Shown: positions 50,574-60,347 of the stretch, piece after piece | Layout of the letters: the number at the start of each line of letters is the position of its first letter | Position numbering within the stretch: position 1 is the first letter of the stretch | From: Leptolyngbya sp. PCC 6406 | GTDB lineage: Bacteria; Cyanobacteriota; Cyanobacteriia; Phormidesmidales; Phormidesmidaceae | Direction of reading: 5' to 3' | Assembly: GCF_000332095.2 (NCBI RefSeq) | Contig: NZ_KI913949.1 | Span: 3,733,179-3,797,178, forward strand | Length of the DNA stretch: 64,000 bases | Notes under the pieces: generated by a model | Told to the model about the DNA's origin: nothing | Database searches by the model: none | Seen by the model: the letters and a program-made list of their open reading frames with translations, nothing else | Position numbers and translations under genes: made by a program

Positions 50574-51692
50574 CTACTCTCGCGAAGCAACCACGCTAAG
50601 TAGCTCATTGACGGTGAGGCTGCGCTTGAGAGAGACGGCGCGATCGCGGACTTCATTCAGTACATCCTGGCCGCGATCGGCGTCGAGGTGGATGCCCTGA
50701 TCTGCCAGCACCTGATTGATTAGGTGGCGACCGGAGTGTTTGCCCACCACCAAACTGCGCTGATGACCAACTTCGCTGGGGTCGAAGGGTTCGTAGGTGC
50801 TGGGGTTTTGCAGCACGCCATGGGCATGAATGCCCGACTCGTGGGCAAAGGTGTTGTCCCCCACAATTGCCTTCCAGGGGGGGACAGCGCAGTTGACGGT
50901 TTTGGCCACAAAGCGAGAAAGCTCTAGCAGATGCTGGGTTTTGAGGCCGGTTTTGAGACCGTAGAGGTGCTTCAGCGCCATTACCACCTCTTCGAGGGCG
51001 GCGTTGCCAGCGCGTTCGCCCAGACCGTTGACGGTGGTGTTGACGGAGGTAGCTCCGGCCCGTACCCCGGCTAGGGCATTGGCGGTGGCCAGACCCAAGT
51101 CATTGTGGGTGTGCATTTCGACCGGAATCTTCAGGGCATTCACCAGCTTTTGCACTTTGTCGTAGGTGGTAAAAGGGTCGAGCAGGCCCACGGTGTCGCA
51201 AAAGCGAAACCGAAAAGCCCCCCACTCCTGTGCGTACTGGGCAGCATCGATCAGAAAAGCCTCGTCAGCTCGGGAACTGTCTTCGCCCCCCACACTCACC
51301 TCCAACCCGTGGTCGCGGGCAAAGGAAATGGCGTCGCGCAGGTGCTCTAGCATGGCCAGCCAGCGCCCCTGAAACTTCACCTGAATCTGGACTTCAGACA
51401 CCGGGATGGAAATATGCACCCGCTTCAGGCCGCAGTGGATCGAGGCATGAATGTCTGACAATACGGCCCGGTTCCAGCCCAGCAGGTGGGCACGGAGGCC
51501 CAGATCGACAATGGCGCGAATCGCCCTAGCCTCGTCTTGCCCCATGGCGGGAATACCCACCTCTAGCTCCTGGACGCCGATGGCATCGAGAAACTTGGCA
51601 ATGGCAACCTTATCCTCTAGGTCAAAGGCAATACCAGCGGCCTGTTCACCGTCGCGGAGAGTCGTGTCGTTGATGGAGATCGGGGTGGGCAT
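50574..51692 (-). CDS. nifV: Homocitrate synthase
   Basis: NifV condenses acetyl-CoA and 2-oxoglutarate to homocitrate, the organic ligand of FeMo-cofactor. The protein has 372 residues. The DRE-TIM barrel signature [17 protein letters not shown] is near the N terminus. Metal-binding [15 protein letters not shown] and [14 protein letters not shown] follow, and [11 protein letters not shown] is near 285. The C-terminal region is short, without the LeuA regulatory domain, as expected for NifV. Confidence 0.93.
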   Translation of the reverse strand: MPTPISINDTTLRDGEQAAGIAFDLEDKVAIAKFLDAIGVQELEVGIPAMGQDEARAIRAIVDLGLRAHLLGWNRAVLSDIHASIHCGLKRVHISIPVSEVQIQVKFQGRWLAMLEHLRDAISFARDHGLEVSVGGEDSSRADEAFLIDAAQYAQEWGAFRFRFCDTVGLLDPFTTYDKVQKLVNALKIPVEMHTHNDLGLATANALAGVRAGATSVNTTVNGLGERAGNAALEEVVMALKHLYGLKTGLKTQHLLELSRFVAKTVNCAVPPWKAIVGDNTFAHESGIHAHGVLQNPSTYEPFDPSEVGHQRSLVVGKHSGRHLINQVLADQGIHLDADRGQDVLNEVRDRAVSLKRSLTVNELLSVVASRE

Positions 51693-52051
51693 AGTGGCTC
51701 TAGGGTGGGAGGACGGGAGAACAAATCTAGGCAGACCTCAAGGCTTAGGTATGTGAACGTGGGGCTGGGGCTGAGTGATTTCCCGAGGGGGTATAACCAC
51801 TAGCAACTGCAAAAAAACCTTGAATATCAAGGCAACACTCAACAGGAATGCCGTGGTGGAAAGAGCGACTATCACAATAAAAACCTCTGAAGGGTGAGGA
51901 ACAATGAAACGGAAACAGGTGACGGATCGGTTGGCAAGTTGGGTGAAGGTGGAACTTACATTAGGAATGTTGTAGGGATTTTGGACCCTAACACCGGGGC
52001 TTGTGGGGTTCCGCCATCGCTTCACCCAATCTACGCCGCTCATCAATGGCC
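51693..52051 (-). other. nifV-dps gap
   Basis: 359 bases between dps and nifV on the minus nif arm. Apart from the possible 45-codon membrane peptide (51738-51875) I see no gene. The dps-proximal half shows no clear repeat or terminator. Confidence 0.35.
51738..51875 (-). CDS. Possible 45-aa single-span membrane peptide in nif arm
   Basis: A short frame starts at GTG 51875 with AGAGG about nine bases upstream, a plausible ribosome-binding site. The product has a hydrophobic span of about 25 residues (VALSTTAFLLSVALIFKVFL, then QLLVVI) and a short tail ending QPHVHIPKP. The frame also stays open further upstream without a better start. The hydrophobic run plus site is suggestive but not proof. 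I recognise no family. It ends 45 bases before nifV. Confidence 0.35.
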   Translation of the reverse strand: MIVALSTTAFLLSVALIFKVFLQLLVVIPPREITQPQPHVHIPKP

Positions 52052-52606
52052 CTAGGACTCCACGAAGGCCAGGGTTAGGCTGTCGTGGCTGAGGAAGTGA
52101 TCGACGTGGAAGGCGCGATCCTCGGTTTTGAGCAGAATTTCGTCGTAGAGGTAGCGGGTAGCGCGATCGCCCAAACTCTCGGCCTGGGCAGATAGGCGGC
52201 GCAGTAGCGTAATCACGGCCTGCTCGGCAACCAGATCGTTTTCGAGCATTTGGCGGCAGGTATAGGCACCATCGGGCTCGGGGGTAAAGCAGCACAGGTC
52301 GGCCAGGGTGGCAAAGGTGCCAGCGGGAATACCGCCAAGACCGTTGAGCCGTTCTGCTAGGTCGTGGGCACTGCTTTGGGCGGTGCCATAGCTGTCCTGG
52401 AAGAACTCGTGCACCGAGTAAAATTCAGCGCCTTCTACCACAAAGTGCTGCTTTTGATATTGAAAGTAGAGGGCCTGAAAGCTGGCGTAGGCCAGGTTCA
52501 GCCCTTCGCAAATCGGCGTAGTGACATCAAGCTCAAAGCCAACAGGGTTGGGACCAACCTCGCCAAAGGCACGGACGAGGGTTTCGGACGTAGTGGTGAT
52601 AGACAT
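52052..52606 (-). CDS. dps: Dps-family ferritin-like protein
   Basis: A 184-residue Dps/mini-ferritin from ATG 52606 ([18 protein letters not shown]). The ferroxidase region reads [20 protein letters not shown], followed by [15 protein letters not shown] and a C-terminal [19 protein letters not shown] helix. Dps oxidises and stores iron while consuming peroxide, which would protect oxygen-sensitive nitrogenase and buffer its iron supply. It lies on the minus nif arm after the Asr1405-like gene, with a 98-base gap. Confidence 0.88.
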   Translation of the reverse strand: MSITTTSETLVRAFGEVGPNPVGFELDVTTPICEGLNLAYASFQALYFQYQKQHFVVEGAEFYSVHEFFQDSYGTAQSSAHDLAERLNGLGGIPAGTFATLADLCCFTPEPDGAYTCRQMLENDLVAEQAVITLLRRLSAQAESLGDRATRYLYDEILLKTEDRAFHVDHFLSHDSLTLAFVES

Positions 52607-52704
52607 GGGATAGCTCCGGTAGGGGTGAACGAGTGGATAGGTGGATGGGTATTGGGTGTCGAGCAAACGGTGAAGGAGTTTCAACCTGAAACCTAAAACC
52701 TGAA

Positions 52705-52971
52705 TTACGAATTTGCTGCGCACACCTCCTGGGTTTGCCAGCAGCGTTCTAGCCAGTCGATGCCTTCCTGACGAGAGGTGGAAAACTGGCGCACGGCGCT
52801 ACGGACTAGCAGCAGCGCCAGGGCATGGTTGACGTCAACGCGCAGGGTGCCGTCGGCGGGACAGGCGCAGGGGATATTGAGCTCTTGCAGACGGCGGTGG
52901 ATGGACCAGCGATCGCACCGCCGGACGGACACCGTCTGCCCCCAACTGGGCAGGGTAGGGGACTGATTCAT
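52705..52971 (-). CDS. Asr1405/Asl0597-family small nif-associated protein
   Basis: An 88-residue protein of a small cyanobacterial family, seen in [20 protein letters not shown], then [20 protein letters not shown] and [16 protein letters not shown]. Such genes recur beside nif genes; their function is not known. Its ATG overlaps the nifP stop (ATGA), so it is translationally coupled to the serine acetyltransferase. The family name is from memory. Confidence 0.75.
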   Translation of the reverse strand: MNQSPTLPSWGQTVSVRRCDRWSIHRRLQELNIPCACPADGTLRVDVNHALALLLVRSAVRQFSTSRQEGIDWLERCWQTQEVCAANS

Positions 52972-53708
52972 GGCGCTAGCTCCAGTAGGTAGGGATGGGT
53001 GGGGGACCGCTTGAGATAGCTCAAATGGGCCTCAAGGGCTTCGATGCGATCGAGCAGCGATCGCAGGGAGGCGGCTTCGGTATCGGGCAGTTGGCTGTGC
53101 TCTAGGGGCGCTGTTTTGGTGTTGCAGCGGCACACATTGCGGCTAGGAATACCCACGGCGGTACAGTGGGCGGGCACCGGGCGCAGTACCACAGAACCGG
53201 CCCCAATGCGGGCGTAGTCGCCGATGGCAATGTGGCCTAAGACCTTGGCCCCGGCACCAATCACCACGTGGTGGCCGACGGTGGGGTGGCGCTGGCCGAT
53301 TTCTTTGCCAGTGCCGCCCAGGGTGACCCCCTGGTAGATTAGGCAGTAGTCGCCGACAATCGCGGTTTCACCAATGACCACACCCATGCCGTGGTCTATA
53401 AAGACACCCCGGCCAAGGTTTGCACCGGGGTGAATGTCAATGCCAGTGAAAAAACGGCTGAGGTGGGCGATGAACCGAGGCAGAAAGGGAATACCGCGAT
53501 CGCGTAACCCGTGGGCCAGACGATGGGCCACCAGCGCGTGTAGACCGGGATAGCAGCACAACACCTCGGGCCAGTGCTTGGCCGCCGGGTCGCGCTCAAA
53601 GATGATGGCGACATCATCGATTAGAGCCTCTAGCAGAGGTAGACGCTGCCGCAGAGCAGCAACATGCACAGCAAACCGGGGATAAAAGCGCGACAGGGGC
53701 AGAAACAT
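52968..53708 (-). CDS. nifP: Serine O-acetyltransferase of the nif cluster
   Basis: A CysE-type enzyme making O-acetylserine for cysteine, the sulphur source for NifS. In nif clusters this copy is called nifP. The protein has 246 residues. The hexapeptide-repeat core has FFTGIDIHPGANLGRGVFID, HGMGVVIGETA, YQGVTLGGTGKE, HPTVGHHVVIGAGAKVLGHI and the GIPSRNVC tail. It is the first gene of the minus nif arm and so probably directly controlled from the divergent region. Confidence 0.9.
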   Translation of the reverse strand: MFLPLSRFYPRFAVHVAALRQRLPLLEALIDDVAIIFERDPAAKHWPEVLCCYPGLHALVAHRLAHGLRDRGIPFLPRFIAHLSRFFTGIDIHPGANLGRGVFIDHGMGVVIGETAIVGDYCLIYQGVTLGGTGKEIGQRHPTVGHHVVIGAGAKVLGHIAIGDYARIGAGSVVLRPVPAHCTAVGIPSRNVCRCNTKTAPLEHSQLPDTEAASLRSLLDRIEALEAHLSYLKRSPTHPYLLELAP

Positions 53709-53833
53709 GGCTCAGGGAGGCGTTTGTTTCTCTGCTTATAGCAATGGCCGAAATGCGTCTCGCCGTAATCTGCGCCATCCAAACTTACTAAACCTATTAG
53801 CTCTGTACTCAACCGCTAAACCCTTAGGAAAAA

Positions 53834-53859
53834 CAACCTCTAAAGTTTTTTAGAGGTTG
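53834..53859 (-). promoter_or_regulatory. Terminator-like hairpin in the nifP leader
   Basis: CAACCTCTAAA and TTTAGAGGTTG form an 11-bp stem with a 4-base loop. On the minus strand it is followed by TTTTTCC. It lies about 125 bases before the nifP ATG, so it could attenuate transcription if the start site is further upstream. Confidence 0.4.
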
Positions 53860-54444
53860 GGGGACAAGTATTTTCGACCTTGGGAATGGGTATTTTTACA
53901 GCTAGGGCTGAGTATTGTGCACTCAAGGCAAATGCCTTGCCACATCAGGCATTTGCCCGGTTTTCAAGTCTGGGCTATAGCTTAGGAGTTTGTACTCAAA
54001 GTACGGGTTTACCAGGGTTTAGTTCATGGCTTCATGTCATAAACTGTAGCGGATTTAGCAAAACCTTCTCTATTTAATTCAGTAATCCTTAACAACCTGC
54101 TATTTAGGGCATGGTTGGGCTGAATTAGAGAGCCATCTCAAGTCCAGAAGTGGAGTTTCCCTACCGGGAAAACTCTACATCGTCCAGCAACACCAAGATA
54201 TCCCACGATATATCACTGACCTCATAGGTCATGCGACTCCAGTCCAATAGCGAGGGATGCTTTAACGCTTGCCCCAGTCCCGGCCTATGACAGATACTGC
54301 TCACTCCAGACCAAGGACGTTTACATTCCTTAATCTTGGAACGGTTAAGCCTGATACCGTTTTCTATTAAATAGAGAAAGAATGGATACAGATAGGAGAT
54401 CTTCGCTTTTCAAGTCTCCCTGTATTCCGTATCAAATTTTGCAA

Positions 54445-54478
54445 AAATAGCTTTTTTGAGTACTCAAAAAAGCTATTT
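54445..54478. promoter_or_regulatory. 34-bp perfect palindrome in the nif control region
   Basis: A perfect inverted repeat centred on GAGTACTC and flanked by T6/A6 tracts and AAATAGC/GCTATTT arms. It sits about 300 bases before nifB. It could be an operator for a dimer or a cruciform/hairpin. Confidence 0.6.
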
Positions 54479-54774
54479 ATCCTCAAGGTCGATTTAGGCT
54501 CTAACCTCTGCCTACAAAGCCTTTGAGCTGAGTGCAGAAATACCGGCATGAACTTAAAAAATGCCAGGGCAGGGGGAATAAAATACTCGTCCCCTAGCTC
54601 GAAAAAAAGATTGTCCCCCGCCGTTTCAATGGATTCAGCCTTTGAGTACAGCGTTAATCATTCAATAAATCCTATCGGGGCAGTGCCTCCAGAGTGGCCG
54701 ATGGGCGTTGCTATAACTCTGTCAACGCCGAGTACCCCAGCGTTACTCAATCCTCCCCCTACCTCCCCAAACCC

Positions 54775-56268
54775 ATGACGCCACCGCCCTTCACTGCCCT
54801 GACCTCCGCGCCCACCGCGACGCCCAATCTGGACATTACCCTGACCAAAACCAAAACCCTGGTCAAACCGGCAGTCGGTGGCTCGGGTTGCGCCAACACC
54901 ACGGGCTGCACCACCAAAACCGATACGGTCCTCAGCGACAGCATGAGAGCCCGCATCGAGAAACACCCCTGCTACAGCGAAGAGGCCCATCACCACTACG
55001 CCCGCATGCACGTGGCCGTGGCTCCCGCCTGCAATATTCAATGCAACTACTGCAACCGCAAGTACGACTGCGCCAACGAAAGCCGCCCCGGCGTAGTCAG
55101 TGAGCTGCTGACGCCGGAAGAAGCCGCCCACAAGGTCTTGGTCGTCGCAGGCAAAATTCCTCAAATGACGGTGCTGGGCATCGCTGGCCCCGGCGACCCC
55201 CTAGCCAACCCCGAAAAAACCTTTCGCACCTTTGAGCTGATCGCCGAGCAGGCTCCTGATATCAAGCTGTGCCTGTCTACCAATGGTCTGATGCTGCCCG
55301 ACTATGTCGATCGCATCAAGGCTCTCAATGTCGATCACGTCACCATCACCATCAATATGGTCGATCCGGCGATCGGCGAGAAAATTTACCCCTGGGTGCA
55401 CTATCGTCGCAAACGCTATCGCGGCATTGAAGGTGTCCGCATCCTCCACGAGCGGCAGATGGAAGGGCTGCAAGCCCTTAAGGAAGCCGACATTCTCTGC
55501 AAGGTTAACTCGGTACTCATCCCCGGCATTAACGACGAGCACCTGCCCGAGGTGAACGCCGCCATTCGGGAGCGGGGCGCATTTCTGCACAACATCATGC
55601 CGCTGATTTCGGCCCCCGAGCATGGCACCTACTTTGGTCTCAACGGTCAGCGCGGCCCCAACCCCAAGGAACTGAAGCAGGTGCAGGACAACTGCGCTGG
55701 CAACCTGAAGCTGATGCGCCACTGCCGCCAGTGCCGTGCCGATGCCGTGGGCCTGCTGGGCGAAGACCGCAGCCAGGAATTCACCAAAGACAAGTTCATG
55801 GAAATGCCTGTGTCCTACAGCCTGGAAACTCGTCAGGCTGTCCACATCAGCATTGAGCAGGCCAAGGCTGCCGTCGTCGCCAAAAAGCAAGCCGCTGCCC
55901 GCATCCCCGGTGCCCTGTCAGAGAATTCGCCTAAGGTGCTGATCGCCGTGGCCACCAAGGGGGGCGGCATCGTCAACCAACACTTCGGCCACGCCAAAGA
56001 ATTCATGATTTACGAAGTGGATGCCGCCGAGGCTAAGTTCGTCAGCCATCGCAAGGTGGCCGACTACTGCCAGGGCGGCTACGGCGAAGAGGCGATGCTG
56101 ACTGGCATCATCGACACCATCTCTGACTGCAAAGCCGTTCTCGCCGTTAAGGTTGGCCCCTGTCCTAGCCAGCAATTGCAGGCAGCGGGCCTAGTGGTAG
56201 TCGAAGCCTACGACGTAATTGAAACCGTGGCCCGGCAGTTCTACGACGAGCATGTTCTTAAACGCTAA
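54775..56268 (+). CDS. nifB: FeMo-cofactor biosynthesis radical-SAM protein NifB
   Basis: NifB builds NifB-co, the 8Fe-9S-C precursor of FeMo-cofactor. The protein has 497 residues from ATG 54775; a GTG at 54694 would add an unconserved stretch. Radical-SAM cysteines are C86, C90 and C93 ([14 protein letters not shown]). Other blocks are [15 protein letters not shown] and the C-terminal NifX-like domain (about 380-497), with [24 protein letters not shown] sequence. It is the first gene of the plus nif arm. Confidence 0.97.
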   Translation: MTPPPFTALTSAPTATPNLDITLTKTKTLVKPAVGGSGCANTTGCTTKTDTVLSDSMRARIEKHPCYSEEAHHHYARMHVAVAPACNIQCNYCNRKYDCANESRPGVVSELLTPEEAAHKVLVVAGKIPQMTVLGIAGPGDPLANPEKTFRTFELIAEQAPDIKLCLSTNGLMLPDYVDRIKALNVDHVTITINMVDPAIGEKIYPWVHYRRKRYRGIEGVRILHERQMEGLQALKEADILCKVNSVLIPGINDEHLPEVNAAIRERGAFLHNIMPLISAPEHGTYFGLNGQRGPNPKELKQVQDNCAGNLKLMRHCRQCRADAVGLLGEDRSQEFTKDKFMEMPVSYSLETRQAVHISIEQAKAAVVAKKQAAARIPGALSENSPKVLIAVATKGGGIVNQHFGHAKEFMIYEVDAAEAKFVSHRKVADYCQGGYGEEAMLTGIIDTISDCKAVLAVKVGPCPSQQLQAAGLVVVEAYDVIETVARQFYDEHVLKR

Positions 56269-56278
56269 AGCGTTTAGT

Positions 56279-56372
56279 TCTTAAATTTTGAGTTTTGAGT
56301 TCTCGATCAATTACTTAAAACTCACAATTCAAAACTCAAAGCTCAAAACTCAAAGCTCAAAACTCAAAACTT
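56279..56372 (+). repeat. TTTTGAG/CAAAACTC hairpin repeat, nifB-fdxN junction
   Basis: AAATTTTGAGTTTTGAG, then repeated CAAAACTCAAAGCTCAAAAC units, able to fold back. A C-rich tract follows, then the fdxN start. It is the same design as at three other nif junctions. Confidence 0.65.
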
Positions 56373-56400
56373 TCTCCCCCACTCCCTAGAGGCTCCTCCC

Positions 56401-56772
56401 ATGCCCTACTCCATTACCCAAAGCTGTATTGGTTGCCAGCGATGCCTCTCAGCTTGCCCGACCCAGGCAATTCAAACCAACGGTGTGGCGTTTTGGATTG
56501 ATATTGATCGCTGCAACCAGTGCCAGGGCTCCCACGGGGTGGCCCAGTGCTGGGCCACCTGCCCCACCAATGAAGGGTGCATTCCCCTAAGCACCGGGGC
56601 GGCGGCGGTTCGTCTCTCTTCTATTTCCGAGGCATCGGGGGACTATTGGGAGTCGTGGTTTGCCACCTACACCCGTATGGTGGGACGGATCCAGGGTGTG
56701 CCGCAGTCAGGCTATTGGCACTCATGGTTCGATAGCTATTCCCAGGTCGTGAAGCGATTGCAGACAACGTAA
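56401..56772 (+). CDS. fdxN: nif-associated 2x[4Fe-4S] ferredoxin
   Basis: A 123-residue ferredoxin. The first cluster motif is CIGCQRCLSACPTQAI. The second has CNQCQGSHGVAQCWATCP with an extra loop and a further cysteine at EGC. The C-terminal extension holds two imperfect copies of an aromatic motif, YWESWFATYTRMVGRIQ and YWHSWFDSYSQVVKRLQ. FdxN proteins of other cyanobacteria carry a similar tail. It probably supplies electrons for cofactor assembly, as known for FdxN. GAGG precedes the ATG. The ferredoxin part resembles the N terminus of CnfR. Confidence 0.92.
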   Translation: MPYSITQSCIGCQRCLSACPTQAIQTNGVAFWIDIDRCNQCQGSHGVAQCWATCPTNEGCIPLSTGAAAVRLSSISEASGDYWESWFATYTRMVGRIQGVPQSGYWHSWFDSYSQVVKRLQTT

Positions 56773-56870
56773 TTAAGTTTTGAGTTTGAATTTTTGAATT
56801 TTGAATTCGCGTTATTCAGCAAGAACTCAAAGCTAAACACTCAAAACTCAAAACTTTCCACCCCTCCCAC
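56772..56870 (+). repeat. TTTTGAG/CAAAACTC hairpin repeat, fdxN-nifS junction
   Basis: AAGTTTTGAGTTTGAATTTT is followed by a loop and AACACTCAAAACTCAAAAC, then CCACCCCTCC tracts before nifS. Confidence 0.65.
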
Positions 56871-56891
56871 CCCTCCACCCCTCCTCTCACC

Positions 56892-58085
56892 ATGCTCACT
56901 TACCTCGATAACAACGCTACCACCCGCACTGACCCTGATGTTTTGACGGCGATGCTGCCTTACCTGAGCGAGCTCTACGGCAACCCGTCGTCGATGCACA
57001 GCTTTGGCGGCCAGGTGGGGGCGGTGATTGAAGAAGCCCGTGCCCAGGTGGCTCAGCTCCTGGGGGCTGAACCGACGGAGATTGTCTTCAATAGCTGCGG
57101 CAGCGAGGGGAATAACACCGCCATCCACGCCGCCCTAGCGGCGCAGCCAGAAAAGCGCCATATCGTCACCACGGTGGTGGAGCATCCGGCCATTCTTGCG
57201 GTGTGTAAGCACCTGGAGAAGAGGGGCTACACCGTCACCTATCTTTCCGTCGATGGGCGGGGCGAGCTGGATCTGATGGAGTTGGAGGCGGCGATGACCG
57301 GCGGAACTGCCTTGGTCACCACCATGTATGCCAACAACGAAACCGGGGTGATTTTTCCGGTGGAGCAGATTGGGGAAATTGCCAAAGCCTACGGTGCTGC
57401 CTTCCACGTTGATGCCGTCCAGGCGGTGGGCAAGGTGCCTATTAACTTGGCCACCAGCACCATCGACCTGCTCACCCTCTCTGGCCACAAGCTCCACGCC
57501 CCCAAGGGCATCGGGGTGCTCTATGTGCGCAAAGGCTTCCGCTTCCGGCCCTTCCTCCTCGGTGGCCACCAGGAGCGGGGTCGTCGGGCCGGTACCCACA
57601 ATGTCGCTGGCATTGTCGCCCTGGGCAAAGCGGCGGAACTGGCCCAGATCAATCTTGCTCACACCAAACGCGAGGCCGAACTGCGAGACCTGCTGGAGTA
57701 CGGCATTCTCGCCACCATCCCCGACACCGTGGTGAATGGCGGCGGTGCCCCCCGGCTACCGAACACAACCAACATCGGTTTTAAGTACATCGAGGGCGAA
57801 GCCATTCTGTTCATGCTCAACCGCGAGGGTATCTGTGCCTCCTCCGGCTCCGCCTGCACTTCGGGCAGTCTCGACCCCTCCCACGTACTCACCGCTATGG
57901 GCCTGCCCTACACCATTCTCCACGGCTCGATTCGCTTTAGCCTGTCTCGCTACACCACCGAAGCCGAAATTCGCCAGGTGCTCACTGTTATGCCCGACCT
58001 CGTCGAACGCCTCCGCGCTATGTCGCCCTTTAACAACGATCAGGCGGAATGGTTGCAGAAGCGAGATTTAGCTGTCGCAACTTAG
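56892..58085 (+). CDS. nifS: Cysteine desulfurase
   Basis: NifS is a pyridoxal-phosphate enzyme that mobilises sulphur from cysteine for nitrogenase clusters. The protein has 397 residues, starting MLTYLDNNATTRTDPDVLTA. The PLP lysine lies in LSGHKLHAPKG. The active-site cysteine is in the SSGSACTSG loop. No good Shine-Dalgarno site precedes the ATG; the upstream DNA is C-rich. It is followed directly by its partner scaffold nifU. Confidence 0.96.
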   Translation: MLTYLDNNATTRTDPDVLTAMLPYLSELYGNPSSMHSFGGQVGAVIEEARAQVAQLLGAEPTEIVFNSCGSEGNNTAIHAALAAQPEKRHIVTTVVEHPAILAVCKHLEKRGYTVTYLSVDGRGELDLMELEAAMTGGTALVTTMYANNETGVIFPVEQIGEIAKAYGAAFHVDAVQAVGKVPINLATSTIDLLTLSGHKLHAPKGIGVLYVRKGFRFRPFLLGGHQERGRRAGTHNVAGIVALGKAAELAQINLAHTKREAELRDLLEYGILATIPDTVVNGGGAPRLPNTTNIGFKYIEGEAILFMLNREGICASSGSACTSGSLDPSHVLTAMGLPYTILHGSIRFSLSRYTTEAEIRQVLTVMPDLVERLRAMSPFNNDQAEWLQKRDLAVAT

Positions 58086-58165
58086 GTTCTAAATTTTTAG
58101 TTTTGAATTTTGAATTCCTAACTCAAAACTAAAAACTGAACACTAAAAACTTCCCCCTGCCCCTC
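58086..58165 (+). repeat. TTTTGA/CAAAACT hairpin repeat, nifS-nifU junction
   Basis: AAATTTTTAGTTTTGAATTT, then AACTCAAAACTAAAAACTG, then CCCCCTGCCCCTCACCCCCC before nifU. Confidence 0.6.
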
Positions 58166-58181
58166 ACCCCCCGAAACCGCC

Positions 58182-59090
58182 ATGTGGAACTACTCCGAAA
58201 AAGTACTCGAACTCTTCTACAACCCGCTGAACCAGGGCACCATTGATGACCCCAATCAGCCCGATGTAGCGGTGGTCTATGGTGAAGTCGGCAGCATTGC
58301 CTGTGGCGATGCTTTGCGATTGCACCTGAAGGTACAGCCCTCCACGGATAGCATTCTGGATGCGCGGTTTCAGACTTTTGGTTGTACAAGTGCGATCGCA
58401 TCCTCCTCGGCCCTGACTGAAATCATCAAAGGCCGCACCCTGGATGAGGCGCTCAACATTACCAACCAGGACATTGCCGACTACCTAGGGGGCTTGCCCG
58501 AAGCCAAAATGCACTGCTCGGTAATGGGGCAAGAGGCCCTAGAAGCCGCCATCTACAAGTATCGCGGCATTGAAGTTGAACACCACCCCGATGACGACGG
58601 CATCCTCATTTGTAGCTGCTTTGGCATTAGCGAACCCAAAATTCGTCGGGTCATTCGCGAAAACGGCCTAGTCGCCGCCGAGCAAGTGACTAACTATGTC
58701 AAAGCGGGGGGCGGTTGCGGCACCTGCCTGACCAATATTGAAGACCTTGTTCTCGAAGTGCAGCAGGAACTCGCCACCGAGTCGCTCAAGGTGGCCACCG
58801 ACTTGGCCCAGCAAAAAGCAAGTGCGATCGCACCCGACCCCGACCGTCCCACCCTCACCACCCTGCAAAAAATCATGATGATTCAAAAGGTGTTGGACGA
58901 AGAGGTGCGCCCGGTGTTAATCGCCGATGGCGGCGATGTGCAACTCCACGATGTGGAGGGCGATCGCGTCCTGGTCAAACTCCAGGGAGCCTGTGATTCC
59001 TGCTCCAGCAGCACCGAAACCCTGAAATACGCCATTGAGGACAAACTCCAAAACCTGGTCCTTCCCACCCTCACCGTCCAAGCCATTTAG
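58182..59090 (+). CDS. nifU: Iron-sulphur cluster scaffold NifU
   Basis: NifU is a three-domain scaffold of 302 residues. The IscU-like N-terminal domain has VGSIACGDALRLHLK and FGCTSAIASSSALTE. A central BFD-like [2Fe-2S] domain has CSCFGISEPKIRRVI and GGGCGTCLTNIEDLV. The C-terminal Nfu domain has the CDSC pair (LQGACDSCSSS). It works with NifS to supply clusters to NifH and NifB. No clear ribosome-binding site lies before the ATG. All three domains are complete. Confidence 0.96.
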   Translation: MWNYSEKVLELFYNPLNQGTIDDPNQPDVAVVYGEVGSIACGDALRLHLKVQPSTDSILDARFQTFGCTSAIASSSALTEIIKGRTLDEALNITNQDIADYLGGLPEAKMHCSVMGQEALEAAIYKYRGIEVEHHPDDDGILICSCFGISEPKIRRVIRENGLVAAEQVTNYVKAGGGCGTCLTNIEDLVLEVQQELATESLKVATDLAQQKASAIAPDPDRPTLTTLQKIMMIQKVLDEEVRPVLIADGGDVQLHDVEGDRVLVKLQGACDSCSSSTETLKYAIEDKLQNLVLPTLTVQAI

Positions 59091-59244
59091 GCTCCCCTTG
59101 CCTGACTCAAACCTCAGGTCTTTTCCCATGACCTCCTCCCCTCCTTCCAACCATTCCGGCAGAGCCCCACCCGGACTTTACCGGCTAGCAGCAGCCTTCT
59201 CAGCTTCATCGTTCCCAGGCTGCTCACCCCCAGACCACGACTGA

Positions 59245-60210
<966 letters not shown>

Positions 60211-60224
60211 GGTTCCTCGGAGCT

Positions 60225-60289
60225 AGAAACCGGGTTTCTTGACCAATAGCCCACGTTTACTTGTTCACCTGAGAATCAACCCGGTTTCT
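60225..60289 (+). other. nifH-nifD intercistronic stem-loop
   Basis: AGAAACCGGGTT (60225-60236) and AACCCGGTTTCT (60278-60289) are a perfect 12-bp inverted repeat with a 41-base loop. It follows the nifH stop by 14 bases. Hairpins here are known in other diazotrophs to raise nifH mRNA level; that role is inferred for this one. Confidence 0.6.
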
Positions 60290-60347
60290 CTCCGTCCCTA
60301 TCCACCCATCCACCCGCTACCCATCCACCCCTACCCGAGAGGGCACC

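Larger units (their letters stand above)
53709..54774. promoter_or_regulatory. nifP/nifB divergent control region
   Basis: A 1066-base non-coding gap between the two nif arms and the best candidate for CnfR control. GTACTCAA or its complement TTGAGTAC occurs at 53805, 53992, 54456/54460 (both strands, in a 34-bp palindrome) and 54642. GGCAAATGCCT (53927-53937) pairs with AGGCATTTGCC (53947-53957). A hairpin lies at 53834-53859. I see no supportable gene in it. Confidence 0.65.

Noticed and set aside
51876..52295. Longer minus-strand frame running from inside dps into the nifV-dps gap
   Set aside because: It overlaps dps in another frame. Only its last 45 codons are plausible, and those are listed separately.
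54160..54380. Minus-strand open stretch in the nifP/nifB gap that reads like protein (ends DDVEFSR)
   Set aside because: No good start codon or ribosome-binding site, and no recognisable family. It may be a gene relic, but I cannot support it.
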